This document shows, piece after piece, positions 21,451 through 33,624 of a stretch of 64,000 nt of DNA. This stretch comes from Megaleporinus macrocephalus. Its lineage: Eukaryota > Chordata > Actinopteri > Characiformes > Anostomidae. The notes under the pieces were generated by a model. The model was not told the DNA's origin. It searched no databases and worked only from the letters and a program-made list of their open reading frames with translations. The position numbers and the translations under genes are program-made. The first letter of the stretch is position 1. Each line of letters starts with the position of its first letter. Location of the stretch: NCBI GenBank assembly GCA_021613375.1, contig CM038716.1:12464774-12528773 (forward strand). The letters run 5' to 3'.

Positions 21451-22600
21451 ATACAGCTGTTAACTGTAATTCATTCATTTGTTACGTAACCTGAAGACAG
21501 TAATTATATTCAAAAAGTTATGCAATGTAAACCGAACGTACTCCAAAACGAGGACAATGATTCGAAGGATTAAAAGCAGAGGGTAGGTTTGAGCTCAGGA
21601 AGAAGAGGAGCTGTCTTTTCAGGGTTTTTTTCATTTAAACTGGTTTGCCCAGACTTCCCCGACGGCCCCGGTTATTTAAATTCCATACCAGGCTTCACCT
21701 TTTCAAAGCGCTCTCAAACATACGCACCTGTTCCCCGCCCTCGTTACTGCAGTGGGAGTTAAATAGTTTATTGCGTACAGCCCGTGGCCCGTCACCAGGC
21801 TTTGATGTAAATGAGGCAGGGGAGTAGAGGTGCCAGTTGCTCTGGCTAATGGGCTGCGCTGGGAAAAGACTTCCATACGATGGTATCCCACTTCATCCAA
21901 TTGGAAAAATTCAGGCTTTAAGGTATGCTTATGCGAGGGCTACCTATATGGGGACTTTCCTCACACGGTCATCAATCGTCACAAGCCTTTGGAAGACTGA
22001 ACGTCCTGCCCGGCTACCGATATGGAATGTAAATGACATGGAAATGGTGATTTGTTATGTAAATAACTACATAATTAATTGTGTGGCTGTGCAACAATAA
22101 CATTGTATGCAATCAGCTTGGCATGGCGTAGCGTTGTCATAACTCTGTCAGCCCGAGGCTTATAGTAATTTAGCTGCCTAACCATATGGACGGGGTGGAG
22201 AACCTGGAGAACTCTGAGTTCCTCTAAAGCTGGCAAGCCAGAGGGGTGAAGCCTACATGCTCTTCCTGCCATGTGTCATGGAAGTCACATAGCTGAGGTG
22301 AGATTTGACACCGCTTCTGCATTGCCAGTCTCAGCAAGTCCCATGAGCTGCACAGAGCGACACCATGGTTGGGTAAGTTCTCACTGTGAAATTGAAAGGG
22401 AGCTGAATACTGATTGGGAGCGGAAGCTCTGGAAGAAAGAAGGCAAGGAAAGGTTACTGAAGTTGCTTTGCTCTGCTGGAAGAGAATGGCTTTGAAATGC
22501 TGGGCCAAATAATAATATGGTTTGTTCCATATGTATGGCTCTGGATGTACAGGTGCACCTTTCAACTATCAGTGAGGGTCTTCCAGACCTTCTTTTTTCT
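21451..22600. other. Low-copy non-coding island, possible conserved elements
   Basis: Balanced composition with AT-rich motif clusters (TGTTATGTAAATAACTACAT near 22052, ATAATTAATTGTG near 22070). Small ORFs on both strands (up to 113 codons) have no recognisable motif. Could contain enhancers of a distant gene. Confidence 0.3.
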
Positions 22601-22778
22601 CTGTGGTATCAACTGAGTGTGTAGGTTTGGTCTCAGCATTGGTAGGGACATAGCAACCCACCACCCCATGACCCCTGAACACCCAAATCCATTCCCCCAC
22701 CAACCAAATCCATTGATCCACCAAACGAATCCACCCAACCCAGGCTTGTATACAAAGCAAAATGTCTAATGCCAAGCC

Positions 22779-22781
<3 letters not shown>

Positions 22782-22815
<34 letters not shown>
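22782..22815. repeat. (TAA)n microsatellite
   Basis: About 11 TAA units in otherwise non-repetitive sequence. Confidence 0.95.
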
Positions 22816-22819
<4 letters not shown>

Positions 22820-23229
22820 TAAAAATAGCATTAAGTGCAACATCATTATAAAACCCCACTTCAAGCCCTGAAGCACCACCAGCTGCTTCAGTGATTTCTG
22901 AGTGTCCTATATGTAATAAAATGATCCACTGCATATAAACATACAATCAAAGTCCTATATAGTTTTAGTGGCTATTTTAAATACCAAATGATCTTATGAA
23001 ACTAACTTTTTAAGGTTATAAAAACTGATCTCTGTAATTCAGAATTAGCACCTCACCTGAATCCCTAAGGACGCACCTGTTTCCGTTCAACTTCTCCAGT
23101 CTGCTGTTGTGTTTCCTGAAGTGCATATAGATTAATTTATTAATGGCACTATTTAAATATGATTTTTAGAGGCCTAAGCTTCAAACGAAACATGTAACTT
23201 CATTTTCAAGCATGTCTGTTCATCTAGAA

Positions 23230-24730
23230 CGGCCCGAAAATGGTGGTGGCCTCCGCTTTAACATCTACTGAGATTCTGTAGGGGTGCTTGCAGAAATTAG
23301 CCAAATGGTAGGGGTGATTATTTTTCTTGTTTTAGACCAAATTAACACTTTTGGCCCAAATTATAGACCTACTTCCTTCAGTCAAGGCTCATCACCGACA
23401 TCCACCAAGTTTGGGACATAAAGGAAGGTTGTAAGATCTCAATGAACCCTAAGGAATTCAATTTGTGAGAATGGCTCCGAAATAGCTTGGAAAAAAATCT
23501 GGTTTCATTGACTTACATTGAAAGTAAAGACTGTTTTTGTTCTCTCCGGTAAAGTTGCTACTTTAAAGATACTTGTTTTACTTTGGACAGTGTTAAGAGG
23601 TTCTATGTTAGATATGCTTCTGTGGGTAATGCAAGAAGGAATTATACACACCACTCTCTCTTATCAGTCATAGTCATAGGGCTGCATAATGAAATTATCT
23701 ACTGGGATTCTATAAGATTGCTTGCGGAAATGAGCAAAAAGATAGGGGTGATAATTTCCCTTGTTTTGGACTGAATTTACACTTCTGGCCCAAATTAAAG
23801 ACTATATTAGAATATAAAGAAAGGTTGTAAGATCTCACTGAACCTTGAAGAATAGTAAGATTGGGATTTCATGATAAATGGACCAATAGAAAGAATTCAA
23901 ATCTGGTTTTATTGACTTACATTGTTTTTCTTCTCTACTGTAAATCATGAAATTTTGGCAATACTTTGTTTTACTTTGGACACTGTTGATATGTTCTATG
24001 TTAGATATGCTTCTGTGTGTAATGCAAAAAGGAATTATACACACCATTCTCTCATATCAGCCAGGCCTCAATGGGGCAGCATAATGAAATTACTGGGATG
24101 GCAGAAATGGGCAAAATGGTAGGGGTTATTATTTCCCTTGTTTTGGACTGAATTGACACTATTGGCCCAAATTAAAGACCTACGTCTTTCAGCCAATGTT
24201 TATTACCAACACCTACCAAGTTTGGAACATAAAGGATGATTATAAGATCTCATTGAACCTTGAAGAATAGTAAGACTGGGATTTCACAATAAATGTACCA
24301 ATAGATATGCTCAGAAATAGCTTGGAAATATCTGGTTTCATTTACTTACATTGTTTGTTTTTGTTCTCCTCTGTAAAGTTGTTACTTTGGAGATACTTGC
24401 TTCTCTTTAGACAGTGATGACATATGTTAGATATGCTTCTGTGGGTAATGCAAGAGGGAACTCTACACACAATTCTCTCATATCAGGCCTCAATGGGGCA
24501 GCATGGTGAAATGATCTACTGGGATTCTATAGGATTGCTTGCAGAAATGAGCAAAGTGTAAGGGTGATTATTTCACTAGTTTTGGACCAAATTGACACTT
24601 CTGGCCCAATGGGCCCCAATTAAAGGCATACGTCCTTCAGTCAAGGCTCATCACCAACACCCACCAAGTTGGGGACATAAAGAAAGGTTGTACAATCTTG
24701 TTAAACCCTGAAGAATTCAATTTGTGAGAC
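23230..24730. repeat. ~420-bp tandem repeat, four diverged units
   Basis: TGCTTGCAGAAATTAGCCAA at 23288 recurs in variant form near 23710, 24098 and 24536. TATGTTAGATATGCTTCTGT recurs near 23605, 23998 and 24425. ACCAAGTTTGGGACATAAAG recurs near 23405, 24207 and 24663. Diverged copies suggest an old tandem duplication of a dispersed repeat. No coding potential. Confidence 0.8.
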
Positions 24731-24871
24731 TGGGCTCAGGATCAGGATAAGGCCATCACACCAAACAACTCATCACATTCCACAATTCTGTTGTACATGT
24801 TTCCCCATACGTGCCTAAAAACAATACAGCACCAATAATAAGCAGGCTGTTCTCATTACCGTGGCTTTAAA

Positions 24872-25155
24872 CCAGTGGCGGCTGGCCAATAGAGGGCGCT
24901 GGGGCAAATCATTCAGATGGCTTGTTTTTTTTTTAAAGCACGTGTGATTGGACAACCCCTGAATCAGTTCACAATGAACAGTTGCAGGCTGAAGCAATTC
25001 AGTTTTTGAGAATTGAGAATTGAGAAATTTGCAGGCCAGTGGGAAAGGATAAAATAGTAGTGCTATTTTTGAAGGTTTGTTTTATTTGTTTGTTTTTAAT
25101 TTGTTGGTTCGTTTGCGCCCCCCTCAATTGTTTTAGCACCAGCCGCCCCTGTTTA
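24872..25155. mobile_element. MITE with CAGTGGCGGCTGG ends
   Basis: The left end CCAGTGGCGGCTGGCCAATA then GAGGGCGC is mirrored by the right end GCGCCCCCC...CACCAGCCGCCCCTG. The 284-bp size and GGGGCGC subterminal blocks fit a fish non-autonomous DNA transposon. Confidence 0.65.
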
Positions 25156-25159
25156 AAAC

Positions 25160-25860
25160 ATATATGGTATATGTAAATGAGCTCCATTAGGATTGGTTGC
25201 CCTGTATTGTGGCTCAATCTGAAAGCACCAACAGCTAAAACATGGCTTATAGCTCAGCACAGACAGAACCAAACTTCAACGAGTCTGGGCTGACCGAATG
25301 ATCCTGAGGGCGAAATTGTGTAAACTTGATTTTGGCACCGAGCGATCGCTTTAATGAGGCGCATCATAAACACAAAAGAAACTTTGAGGCGGTTCGTAAC
25401 GAGGTCTCTTCTACAGACTAAAGCCCAGCTGTCAGAATTGTTCACTCTTGTCTCTCCTTCCATTACCCTACGAGGGAAGAGAATCGATATTTTATCCCGT
25501 CCACTTCTCAACGAGAAGCAGAAACAGACCATCCCTGACCGCCAGCGCCACATCATTACGCTTCTCCGTTCAAGAGCCGCCAGATTCATCCTTTATTATC
25601 ACATCCTCACCCTTCACTTCTCCTCTTTCACACCTTCACTCGCCAAATTGAAAAGAAAAGAGAGAAAAAAACACTCGGGGAAATTGCGACAGAGTCCTTT
25701 TCTCTGCCTCTGTTTGGCTGACGGCTCCATTAGGAAGGACTCAGCACTAATTGTGGTGAAGACCGAGTAATTAAAACTTTCATTTCCAGGCAGCGGCTTG
25801 ACGTCAGGTGAGTCGTTTCTGGGCGATCAGCGTTTTCAGGGGCGCCTAGACGACTTTGAA
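25160..25860. promoter_or_regulatory. Low-copy island, candidate conserved non-coding element
   Basis: No repeat in the window. Contains CGAGCGATCGCTTTAATGAG (25339), GGCTGACGGCTCCATTAGG and ACTAATTGTGG with TAATTAAAAC near 25770. The 138-codon ORF at 25354-25770 has no recognisable domain and no splice or start context. Enhancer-like rather than coding is my reading. Confidence 0.3.
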
Positions 25861-25949
25861 GCGTCCTATTGGTGAAACTGTGGAGGAGACTGGAGAGGCG
25901 GATACACACGCAGATGAAGGTACTGAGTTTTAACAATGTCCATAGTGAC

Positions 25950-26985
25950 CGAAACACAAACACAGGAACAGGGACAAACAAAACAACGGGGACTGGAAAG
26001 GGAACGCCAACAAAAGCAGGGGCCGCAACAACAGGGACAACAGGAACAGGATCACAAGCAGGAACAAAACAGAGCTGGCGTGCAGGCGGGCCCGCTTTTA
26101 CAGGGGCAGTTCTGGGTAAAAAGTCATAAGGCACCCGGGGAGCAGGATCAGGAGCCACCGGACGCACCGTCCGGGGAGCAGGATCAGGAGCCACCCGAAG
26201 CACCGTCCATGGAGTAGGATCAGGAGCCACCGGAAGCACCATCCATGGAGTAGGATCAGGAGCCACCTGAAGCACTTTCCGGGGAGCAGGATCAGGAGCC
26301 AGGAACAAAACAGAGCTGGCGTGCAGGCGGGCCTGCTTTTACAGGGGCAGTTCTGGGTAAAAAGTCATAAGGCACCCGGGGAGCAGGATCAGGAGCCACT
26401 GGAAGCACCGTCCGGGGAGCAGGATCAGGAGCCACCCGAAGCACCGTCCATGGAGTAGGATCAGGAGCCACCGGAAGCACCATCCATGGAGTAGGATCAG
26501 GAGCCACCTGAAGCACTTTCCGGGGAGCAGGATCAGGAGCCACCCGAAGCACCGTCCATGGAGTAGGATCAGGAGCCACCGGAAGCACCATCCATGGAGT
26601 AGGATCAGGAGCCACCTGAAGCACTTTCCGGGGAGCAGGATCAGGAGCCACCGGAAGCACCGTCCGGGGAGCAGGATCAGGAGCCACCCGAAGCACCATC
26701 TGGGGATCAGGATCAGGAGCCATGCAAAGCACCGTTTGGGGAGTAGGATCAGGAGCCACCCGAAGCATCGTCCGGGGAGCAGGATCAGGAACTACCTGAA
26801 GCACCTTCAGGGGAGCAGGATCTGGGGTCACCCGAAGCACCGTCCGGGGAGCAGGATCAGGAGTCACCCGAAGCACCGTCCGGGGAGCAGGATCAGGAGC
26901 CACCTAAAGCACCGACCTGGGAGCAGGATCAGGAGTCACCCACAGCACCATCCGAGGAGCAGGATCAGGAGCCACCTGGTTTTAA
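25950..26985. repeat. 36-bp minisatellite, coding-like, with a ~240-bp duplicated block
   Basis: The unit is GGGGAGCAGGATCAGGAGCC then ACCCGAAGCACCGTCC (36 bp), ~24 copies from 26130. Minus-strand frames repeat VLPVAPDPAPRT (12 residues) over ~200 codons. The block CAGAGCTGGCGTGCAGGCGG then GCCCGCTTTTACAGGGGCAG occurs at 26074 and again at 26311, marking a large internal duplication. Similar PDPAPRTV proteins are predicted in fish, but no splice or start evidence supports a gene here. Confidence 0.85.
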
Positions 26986-26987
26986 AC

Positions 26988-27490
26988 CACAATAGTTTAT
27001 TAGTATGGTGTAGGGCCTCCTTTTGTGACCAATACAGCGTCAGTAGGTCTTGGGAATGACATATACAAGTCCTGCTCAGTGGTCAGAGGGATTTTAAGCC
27101 ATTCTTCTTGCAGGACAGTGTTCAGGTCACTACGTGATGCTGGTGCAGGAAAGCGTTTCCTGACTCGCTCCTCCAAAACACCCCAAAGTGGCTCAATAAT
27201 ATTTAGATCTGGTGACTGTGCAGGCCATGGTAGATGTTCAGCTTCACTTTCATGTTCATCAAACCAATCTTTCTCCAGTCCTGCTGTGTGTATTGGTGCA
27301 TCGTCATCCTGATACACGGCATCGCCTTCAGGATACAATGTTTGATCCGTTGGATGCACATGGTCCTCCTGAATGGTTCGGTAGTCCTTGGCAGTGATGC
27401 ACCCATTAATGAAGATTGAACACCAGATTGGTCCAATTTAGCCATGAAACCTCCCACAGGTGTTTCAGTTTTATTGTCCAACCCCTGTAT
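26988..27490 (-). pseudogene. Tc1-like transposase, C-terminal half plus left terminal sequence
   Basis: Minus-strand frame 27000-27359 gives 119 residues ending in a stop: DDDAPIHTAGLEKDWF (canonical DNAP.HT block of the second catalytic Asp, with Asn changed to Asp), SPDLNIIEPLWGVLEERV (carrying the catalytic Glu) and VTKGGPTPY at the end. The upstream end, near 27488, carries ACAGGGGTTGGACAATAAAA, matching 36181. Between the two, most of the N-terminal half is deleted. Inactive internal-deletion derivative of a DDE transposon. Confidence 0.85.
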
Positions 27491-27506
27491 ATATATATAT
27501 ATATTT
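27487..27506. repeat. Short (TA)n tract at the transposon end
   Basis: About nine TA units directly at the TA target site of the Tc1 relic. Confidence 0.8.
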
Positions 27507-27509
27507 GTT

Positions 27510-28190
27510 GTCATGGTCAATGTCATGCATCTAGGCATCTAGGATTTGTTCAGTAATATAACAGTGTCATCTTTTCTTTCCCATAATGCCAGGTTGGGTT
27601 ACATGTAAATTTTTCTGGAATGTGCTCGTTCCATGTTCGAACAGCCAGCAACGGGAGTGAGTGACAAGGACAAAGTCAAAATACTTCCATTATAATCAAT
27701 AAAACTGTCTACGCCATCTGCCAGAGGCAAAGCGGGCCGCGGTGACATGAGACGCCGTGTTTTTGACGGACATCCAGCTTCTATTTCTGACACATTGTGT
27801 CGCACTGCTGTGCGGATCCACCTTGAAACGGATGGAAGTTTTCCATGAAGTGGAGAAAATATTCCAGTAAATATTAACTGAATGGAAACGGTTGGAGAGA
27901 AATTGCTGGAGAACTGGTGTCACTCATAGATACAGATACTAGGCTGGATAGTAAAGGTTATATAGTAGATACAATAGAGACTAACAGCCCAGCTACTCAC
28001 TTGTATTATCTATTATCAGATAAGCGTGTGGGTTGATTGACACTAGTATAGACACTCTTTATGAATAAACGCTCAACTGCTGCTACGTCAGTGTGTGATG
28101 ATAAAATGACTATGTTTTATTACAGTACTGGTCATAATCAATACCATAATCAACAATTAATGGCATATTATTATGGTCCCGCTTTATATT
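27510..28190. other. Stretch without a recognised gene
   Basis: Small ORFs only; no repeat identified within the window. Confidence 0.25.
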
Positions 28191-28350
28191 AAGTGTCTGT
28201 AATCAAAAGTACTCACTTTCATTACTCAGGTAGAAGTATAGATACTAGAGTTTAAAATACTTCTGCAGACGTTAAAGTAAAAGTATAAAATTTCTGCTTT
28301 CAGAACTACATAAAGTATAAAAGTAAAAGTAATGTAAGGAAAAAATACCA
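28191..28350. mobile_element. Fragment of a dispersed repeat (AAAAGTACTCACTTTCATTA type)
   Basis: AGGTAGAAGTATAGATACTA and TAAAGTAAAAGTATAAAA resemble a common fish DNA-transposon-derived repeat (from memory). Boundaries uncertain. Confidence 0.4.
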
Positions 28351-28737
28351 CTAAGGACAAAAGCTTAGGCCGTACCACGGGGGTGTATAGTGCACTATAG
28401 TACACTCATGCATAGTGTCCACTGTACAAGCCTCTGGGGGCAGTGTTCTGATCTTGGGGGCTACAGTTGGTCAGGTTGAAGCTCAGCAATGATAAAAAAG
28501 GTCTGACCACCTGAATATACAATCCATTGATTTGTTCTTCACAGATGGCACGACCCTACTCCTGGATGACCACTGCCAAGATTCATTGGGCTCAGATTGT
28601 GAGAGATTGGTTCAGAGAGCAGGAGTGACCACAAACTGACCACTAGTGCTAATCGATGTTGTGATGTTGCAGAAGTTGAAACAACGCCAGAATGTATGTT
28701 CAGAAAGCTACAGGCACTCCAACGAATTGTTACACGA
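28351..28737. other. Unresolved stretch
   Basis: No gene. GGATGACCACTGCCAAGATT near 28562 looks transposon-like but could not be assigned. Confidence 0.25.
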
Positions 28738-29744
28738 ATTGTTGAGTTTGAGGCAAGTGATTGCCTTAAAATATTTAAGTAACGCAAACTAGAGAAAATC
28801 TAATGGTTTGAGTAAAATCAACTTAAATATCAAATAGACTGGAAGTGATCATTTGAGTTGAATACAATGAAATCTAAACTGTTTGGACTTAAAATATTTA
28901 GTAAAATCAACCCTACTGACCATTTAATTCAACTCAACATTGAGTTTCCTGTAATCAGAATTAAGTTAACTTAAAACTAGTCTCCATAAAAAGCTGATGT
29001 TCTCCTACATCAAAAGAACACAGACAGCAGTTACATTTAGTTTGATTTTATTTAAAACTACATCACTGGGATCATCTAGGATGATTCTGACTCTTGAAGG
29101 GTTCAGTAGTGATGATGACTGGTTTTGATTGGTCTAGTTAGAAAACTGTTTATCTTACAATAATTCTTAAATACAGTTTACACATTGAAATGATAAAAAC
29201 ACAGTAAATTACATTTTCTTACTTTAGATCAGCATCAACTGCAGAACAACAGTTTTACACCACTTGAACACGGAAAACCACTTACCAAGTTCCAGAATGA
29301 GAAAAAGAGAGGGAAGATGGCGGCTTGTTTAATTGTAGTCCTCTGTAGTTCTTCAAGAAAAGAAAACAATGGAGAAAATGTCCACTGTAGAGAAATCCCA
29401 GCACTACAGAGTTTCTGTCCGAGGAAAAGAAGTTAAACTCAGAAAACACCAAACCTCACAGTGAAAATAGAAAAAGACTTCAAAACCTTTACAAGCTCCA
29501 CTAAACAACTCAAACTAGTCTAGACTGAACTGACCAATGAGAATCTGGCAAGGTGCTACAGGGGCGTGGTCCAAGCTAAAACCTGATGTTTGAAGTTTGT
29601 TCAACTTAAAAATATTAGTGTCCTCAGTTCTTCTTTCAAAATAGTAGAACATACTAGAACATTTTAAGTCATGAAATAAAACTTTAGTTTTTAAGCATCA
29701 GTACACAAACTCTTTACACACAAACTAATTAGGGGTTAACAGTG
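28738..29744 (+). mobile_element. CACTG element copy C (left tip altered)
   Basis: Begins GTTGAGTTTGAGGCAAGTGA and then matches copies A and E closely. The right end is TAATTAGGGGTTAACAGTG with TA at 29745-29746. YY1-like motif at 29314-29324 and minus-strand GTAAGT at ~29280. Very few differences from copy E suggest recent spread. Confidence 0.82.
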
Positions 29745-29746
29745 TA

Positions 29747-30650
29747 GTGGGCCAGGCTGTTTCCATGACTGCTCTAAAGATGTGTAAGTTCACCGGTCAG
29801 TTTGCCCAGTAATATCAGTTTTTCTCTACGATGCATCATTTTGTTTACGTCCTAAAGACTGAGTCATGTTGAACTGCTCCTTTCAATGCTGCCTTAGACG
29901 ACCTGGAGTCAGTGATCATGTCACTACGCTTCTAGGCATCCAGAGGCCCAGTCTGAATCACCTACTGTAGCAGATCTGCTGGGAGTACGATGTTGTCAGA
30001 GGCTGCTGAACTTACTACTCATAGACATAATCGTCTACCACTTACATGCACTTAGCGTTAATGCAGCTGAAAGATACGCTGTATCTACGAGGACCACTGC
30101 GAAGATGTAAGTATTATATTCTCCATGTATAACAGTCGAGTACCACAGCCATCCTAATTAATTTGCACTTGACCTGTATCCCGTGTTCTTAGATTTGTAC
30201 TAATTAAGTTGTTTTTGTTGCTGCGCCTTTGAGACTGATGTATGTAACTGACCCCCATTATCATTTCAGCAGTTGGCTTCAATACGCTGAACAAATGGAC
30301 CAACACTGACCTTTGGCTGCTCTGTTTGGTGGTGTGAATCCTTTGGAAGGCTATAATGATCAATTTGTTTTCTGAATGTCTTGAACAACACAACATTAAA
30401 CATTTAATAACTCATACCGCCTCTGAAAGAACAGCACTCTGAATCCCGTTAGTGGGGAAGGGAAGGGCTGCACTGCTGTAGGTTGAATGAGGCAGTTGTA
30501 AATACACATGTTTGTGACATCACAACCATGGTCAAATAAAAACTGCAGACTGCGTAGGGTCAGCAGGTCATATCTACATCTGCTCAAATAGCTCCTGTTT
30601 TTTGGTGAAACTCTGATCATTAACAGTGTTGGGATTAAGTATTAGGACAA
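29747..30650. other. Low-copy stretch without a recognised gene
   Basis: Two short minus-strand ORFs (80 and 74 codons) lack motifs. Nothing else identified. Confidence 0.25.
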
Positions 30651-32118
30651 GGGTTCAGGCTAGGATGGGGTTTTGGATTGCGATTAGGGATATGGGTAGG
30701 GATAGAGTTAGGACCGGGTTAGATTATGGTTAGTATTAGGACCAGGGTTTGCGTTTTGGATTGAGATTAAAGGAAAGGGGTAGGATTTGATTTAGGACCA
30801 AAGTCAGGTTATGGTTAGTATTAGGACCAGAGCTCAGGAAAGGATTGGGTTTTGGATTGAGATTAAAGAAAAGGGGTAGGGTTTGGTTTAGGACCAGGGT
30901 CAGGTTAGGAATAGTATTGGGACAAGGGTTTGGGCTTTGATTAAGTTTTGGATTGAGATTAAGGGAAGGGGTAGGGTTAGGACATGGGTTAATTTAGTGT
31001 TAGTATTAGGACCAGAGTTTGGCTAGGGTTGAGTTTTGGATTGAGATTAGAGATATGGGTAGGGATAGGGTTAGGACCAAAGTCAGGTTAGGTTTAGGAC
31101 AAGGATTAGGTTAGGGTTAGTATTAGGACCAGAGCTCAGGAAAGGATTGGGTTTTGGATTGAGATTAAAGAAAAGGGGTAGGGTTAGGACATGGGTTAGG
31201 TTAGGGTTAGTATTAGGCCCAGGGTTCAGGCTAGGATTGGGTTTTGGATTGAGATTAAAGGAAAGGGGTAGGGTTTGGTTTAGGACCAAAGTCAGGTTAG
31301 GGTTGGGGCATGGGTTAGGTTAGGGTTAGTATTAGGACCAGGGTTCAGGCTAAGATTGTTCTTTGGATTGAGATTAGAGATATGGGTAGGGATAGGGTTA
31401 GGACAAGGATTAGGTTAGGGTTAGTATTGGGACCAGGGTTTGGGATAGGATTGGGTGTTGGATTGAGATTAAAGGAAAGGGGTAGGGTTTGGTTTAGGAC
31501 CAGGGTCAGGTTAGGGTTAGTATTGGGACAAAGGTTTGGGCTTTAATTAGGTTTTAGATTGAGATTAAGGAAAGGGGTAGGGTTAGGGTTAGGACATGGG
31601 TTAGGTTAGGGTTAGTATTAGGACCACGGTTCAGGAAAGGATTGGGTTTTGGATTGAGATTAGAGATATGGGTAGGCATAGGGTTAGGACCAAAGTCAGG
31701 TTAGGGTTAGGATAAGGATTAGGTTAGGGTTAGTATTGGGACCAGGGTTCAGGCTAGGAATGAGTTTTGGATTTAGATTAAAGGAAAGGGGTAGGGTTTG
31801 GTTTAGGACCAGGGTCAAGTTAGGGTTAGTATTGGGACAAAAGTTTGGGCTTTAATTAGGTTTTGGATTGAGATTAAGGAAAGGGGTAGGGTTAGGGTTA
31901 GGACAAAGATTAGGTTAGGGTTAGTATTAGTATTAGGACAAGGGTTTGGGCTTTGATTAGGTTTTGGATTGAGATTAAGGGAAGGGGTAGGTTTTAGGAC
32001 ATGGGTTAAGTTAGGTTTAGGTTTAGGGTAAGGATCAGGGATAGGTTAGGGTTAAGGGTTAGGGTTAGGGTTAGGTTAGGGTTAGGGTTAGGGTTAGTTA
32101 GGGTAGGGTAGTTAGGGC
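30650..32118. repeat. Degenerate telomere-like G-rich repeat with ~95-100-bp higher-order period
   Basis: Repeated GGTTAGGGTTAGTATTAGGA, CAGGGTTCAGGCTAGGATTG and GGGTTTTGGATTGAGATTA. GATTGAGATT recurs about every 95-100 bases. The right edge (32048-32118) is near-perfect (TTAGGG)n. One strand is strongly G-rich. Confidence 0.92.
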
Positions 32119-32396
32119 AGTATGGAGACAGAAGAATTTTTGATAGGACTATAACAAGATACATAAATAAAAGTTAACAGAGACGTGGAATATACTTTTT
32201 CTTGGAATTGGACGCTGCCATTTCTTCACTAAAGTGGAACTTAAGCACGCAACATTGCACTCAATGACTTTTCACACCAGCAGGGGCACTACAGAGTCTA
32301 TACAAACATCGACTGCCTACAGTTTGTCTCCAGCCATTGTGTGAGCTCTCAGCTAAGGTTTTTCCCATATGACCAATGCACAGTGAATGGCAGAGA

Positions 32397-32441
32397 CCCC
32401 TAACCCTAACCCTAACCCTAACCCTAACTCTAACCCTAACA
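32397..32441. repeat. Interstitial (CCCTAA)n tract
   Basis: Seven CCCTAA units, one with CTCTAA, in the opposite orientation to the TTAGGG block 280 bases upstream. Confidence 0.95.
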
Positions 32442-32742
32442 CCTTCTCATATCACCCACCCACTGTGTTATTAACCTCAGACCACCTTCTCATATCACCC
32501 ACCCACTGTGTTACTAACCTCAGACCACCTTCTCATATCACCCACACACTGTGTTATTAACCTCAGACCACCTTCTCATATCACCCACCCACTGTGTTAC
32601 TAACCTCAGACCACCTTCTCATATCACCCACCCACTGTGTTATTAACCTCAGACCACCTTCTCATGTCACCCACCCACTGTGTTATTAACCTCAGACCAC
32701 CTTTTCATATCACCCACCCACTGTGTTATTAACCTCTGAGGA
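32441..32742. repeat. 43-bp minisatellite, 7 copies
   Basis: The unit is ACCTTCTCATATCACCCACC then CACTGTGTTATTAACCTCAG then ACC. It begins directly at the end of the CCCTAA tract. Confidence 0.94.
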
Positions 32743-33620
32743 GACAGTGTTGTTCCATTAGAACTTCTTACTGTCTCTCTGGTCTCCTCCCATGTAACTG
32801 TAAGTTCTAACACAAAGGTGGAAGAAACACACGCTTGAAAGTGGGTGTGGCCAAATACGGTGAATATCAGTGTATATCACTTCAACAACCCTAGAACTTC
32901 CTAACAACTTACCCAAAGTAAGTATCTAGAACATTGGACTTGGTACCTCCCACCTACCTTCTTAATGTCAAGACCTGTTGGTCCAAATAATAGGTTGTCC
33001 AAATAAAGAAGGGGTCATCAACCCTGATCCTGGAAATCTCCCTTGCTTAGAAGTTCACCTCCAGCTCTGATTGAACACCTCCTCTCTAAATAATCAATAA
33101 TTCACTTTATTTTGATCAGTTGCTGGATTTGGGTTGGAGCTCAGTTCTGTGGTTTTCCAGGAGTAGGCTGTTGACCACACTATCAAAGCGTTAACAACAA
33201 GAAAGAAATTGCTTTTCAACCATAAGAGCTCTTGACAGCATCCATAATAACGTCTTGCTAGGTCTGCGCTGCTGACAACACAAACAGGTGTCATGGCGAG
33301 AGCTTGGAGAAGTCAGATATTAGCAACACGTTGATGAGATTATGGGGTTCTCGATTCAACAAGCCCGTTCGAGACGGCGGGAATAAGCGTGTTTGACAAA
33401 ATCCATCTGTGAAAATAAGATGCTCAGCCGAAAAGGGCAATCATTTCAAATGTCATGCCCAAATAAGACGTCGGCTGCAAGGATTTGAGGGCGCCTTCAC
33501 TTATTTTCAGATTCTGAGGAATTCAATTGATGTTTGGCTTTAGTGCTTATCTTGCTTGATGTAAAGGCCTGTATCTTGATGAGCTGACAGTTCCTTTCCA
33601 AACCTTTCTCAACAGCATTA
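32743..33620. other. Low-copy stretch with one short dispersed fragment
   Basis: 33005-33085 (TCATCAACCCTGATCCTGGA) resembles a fish dispersed repeat. 33290-33540 is single-copy with CpGs and could be a conserved element. No gene. Confidence 0.3.
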
Positions 33621-33624
33621 ACTT

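Noticed and set aside
25354..25770. 138-codon ORF
   Set aside because: No recognisable domain, overlapping open frames, and composition suggests non-coding sequence.
32048..32441. True chromosome end
   Set aside because: Telomeric motifs are short, face each other and are followed by 31 kb of further sequence, so they are interstitial.
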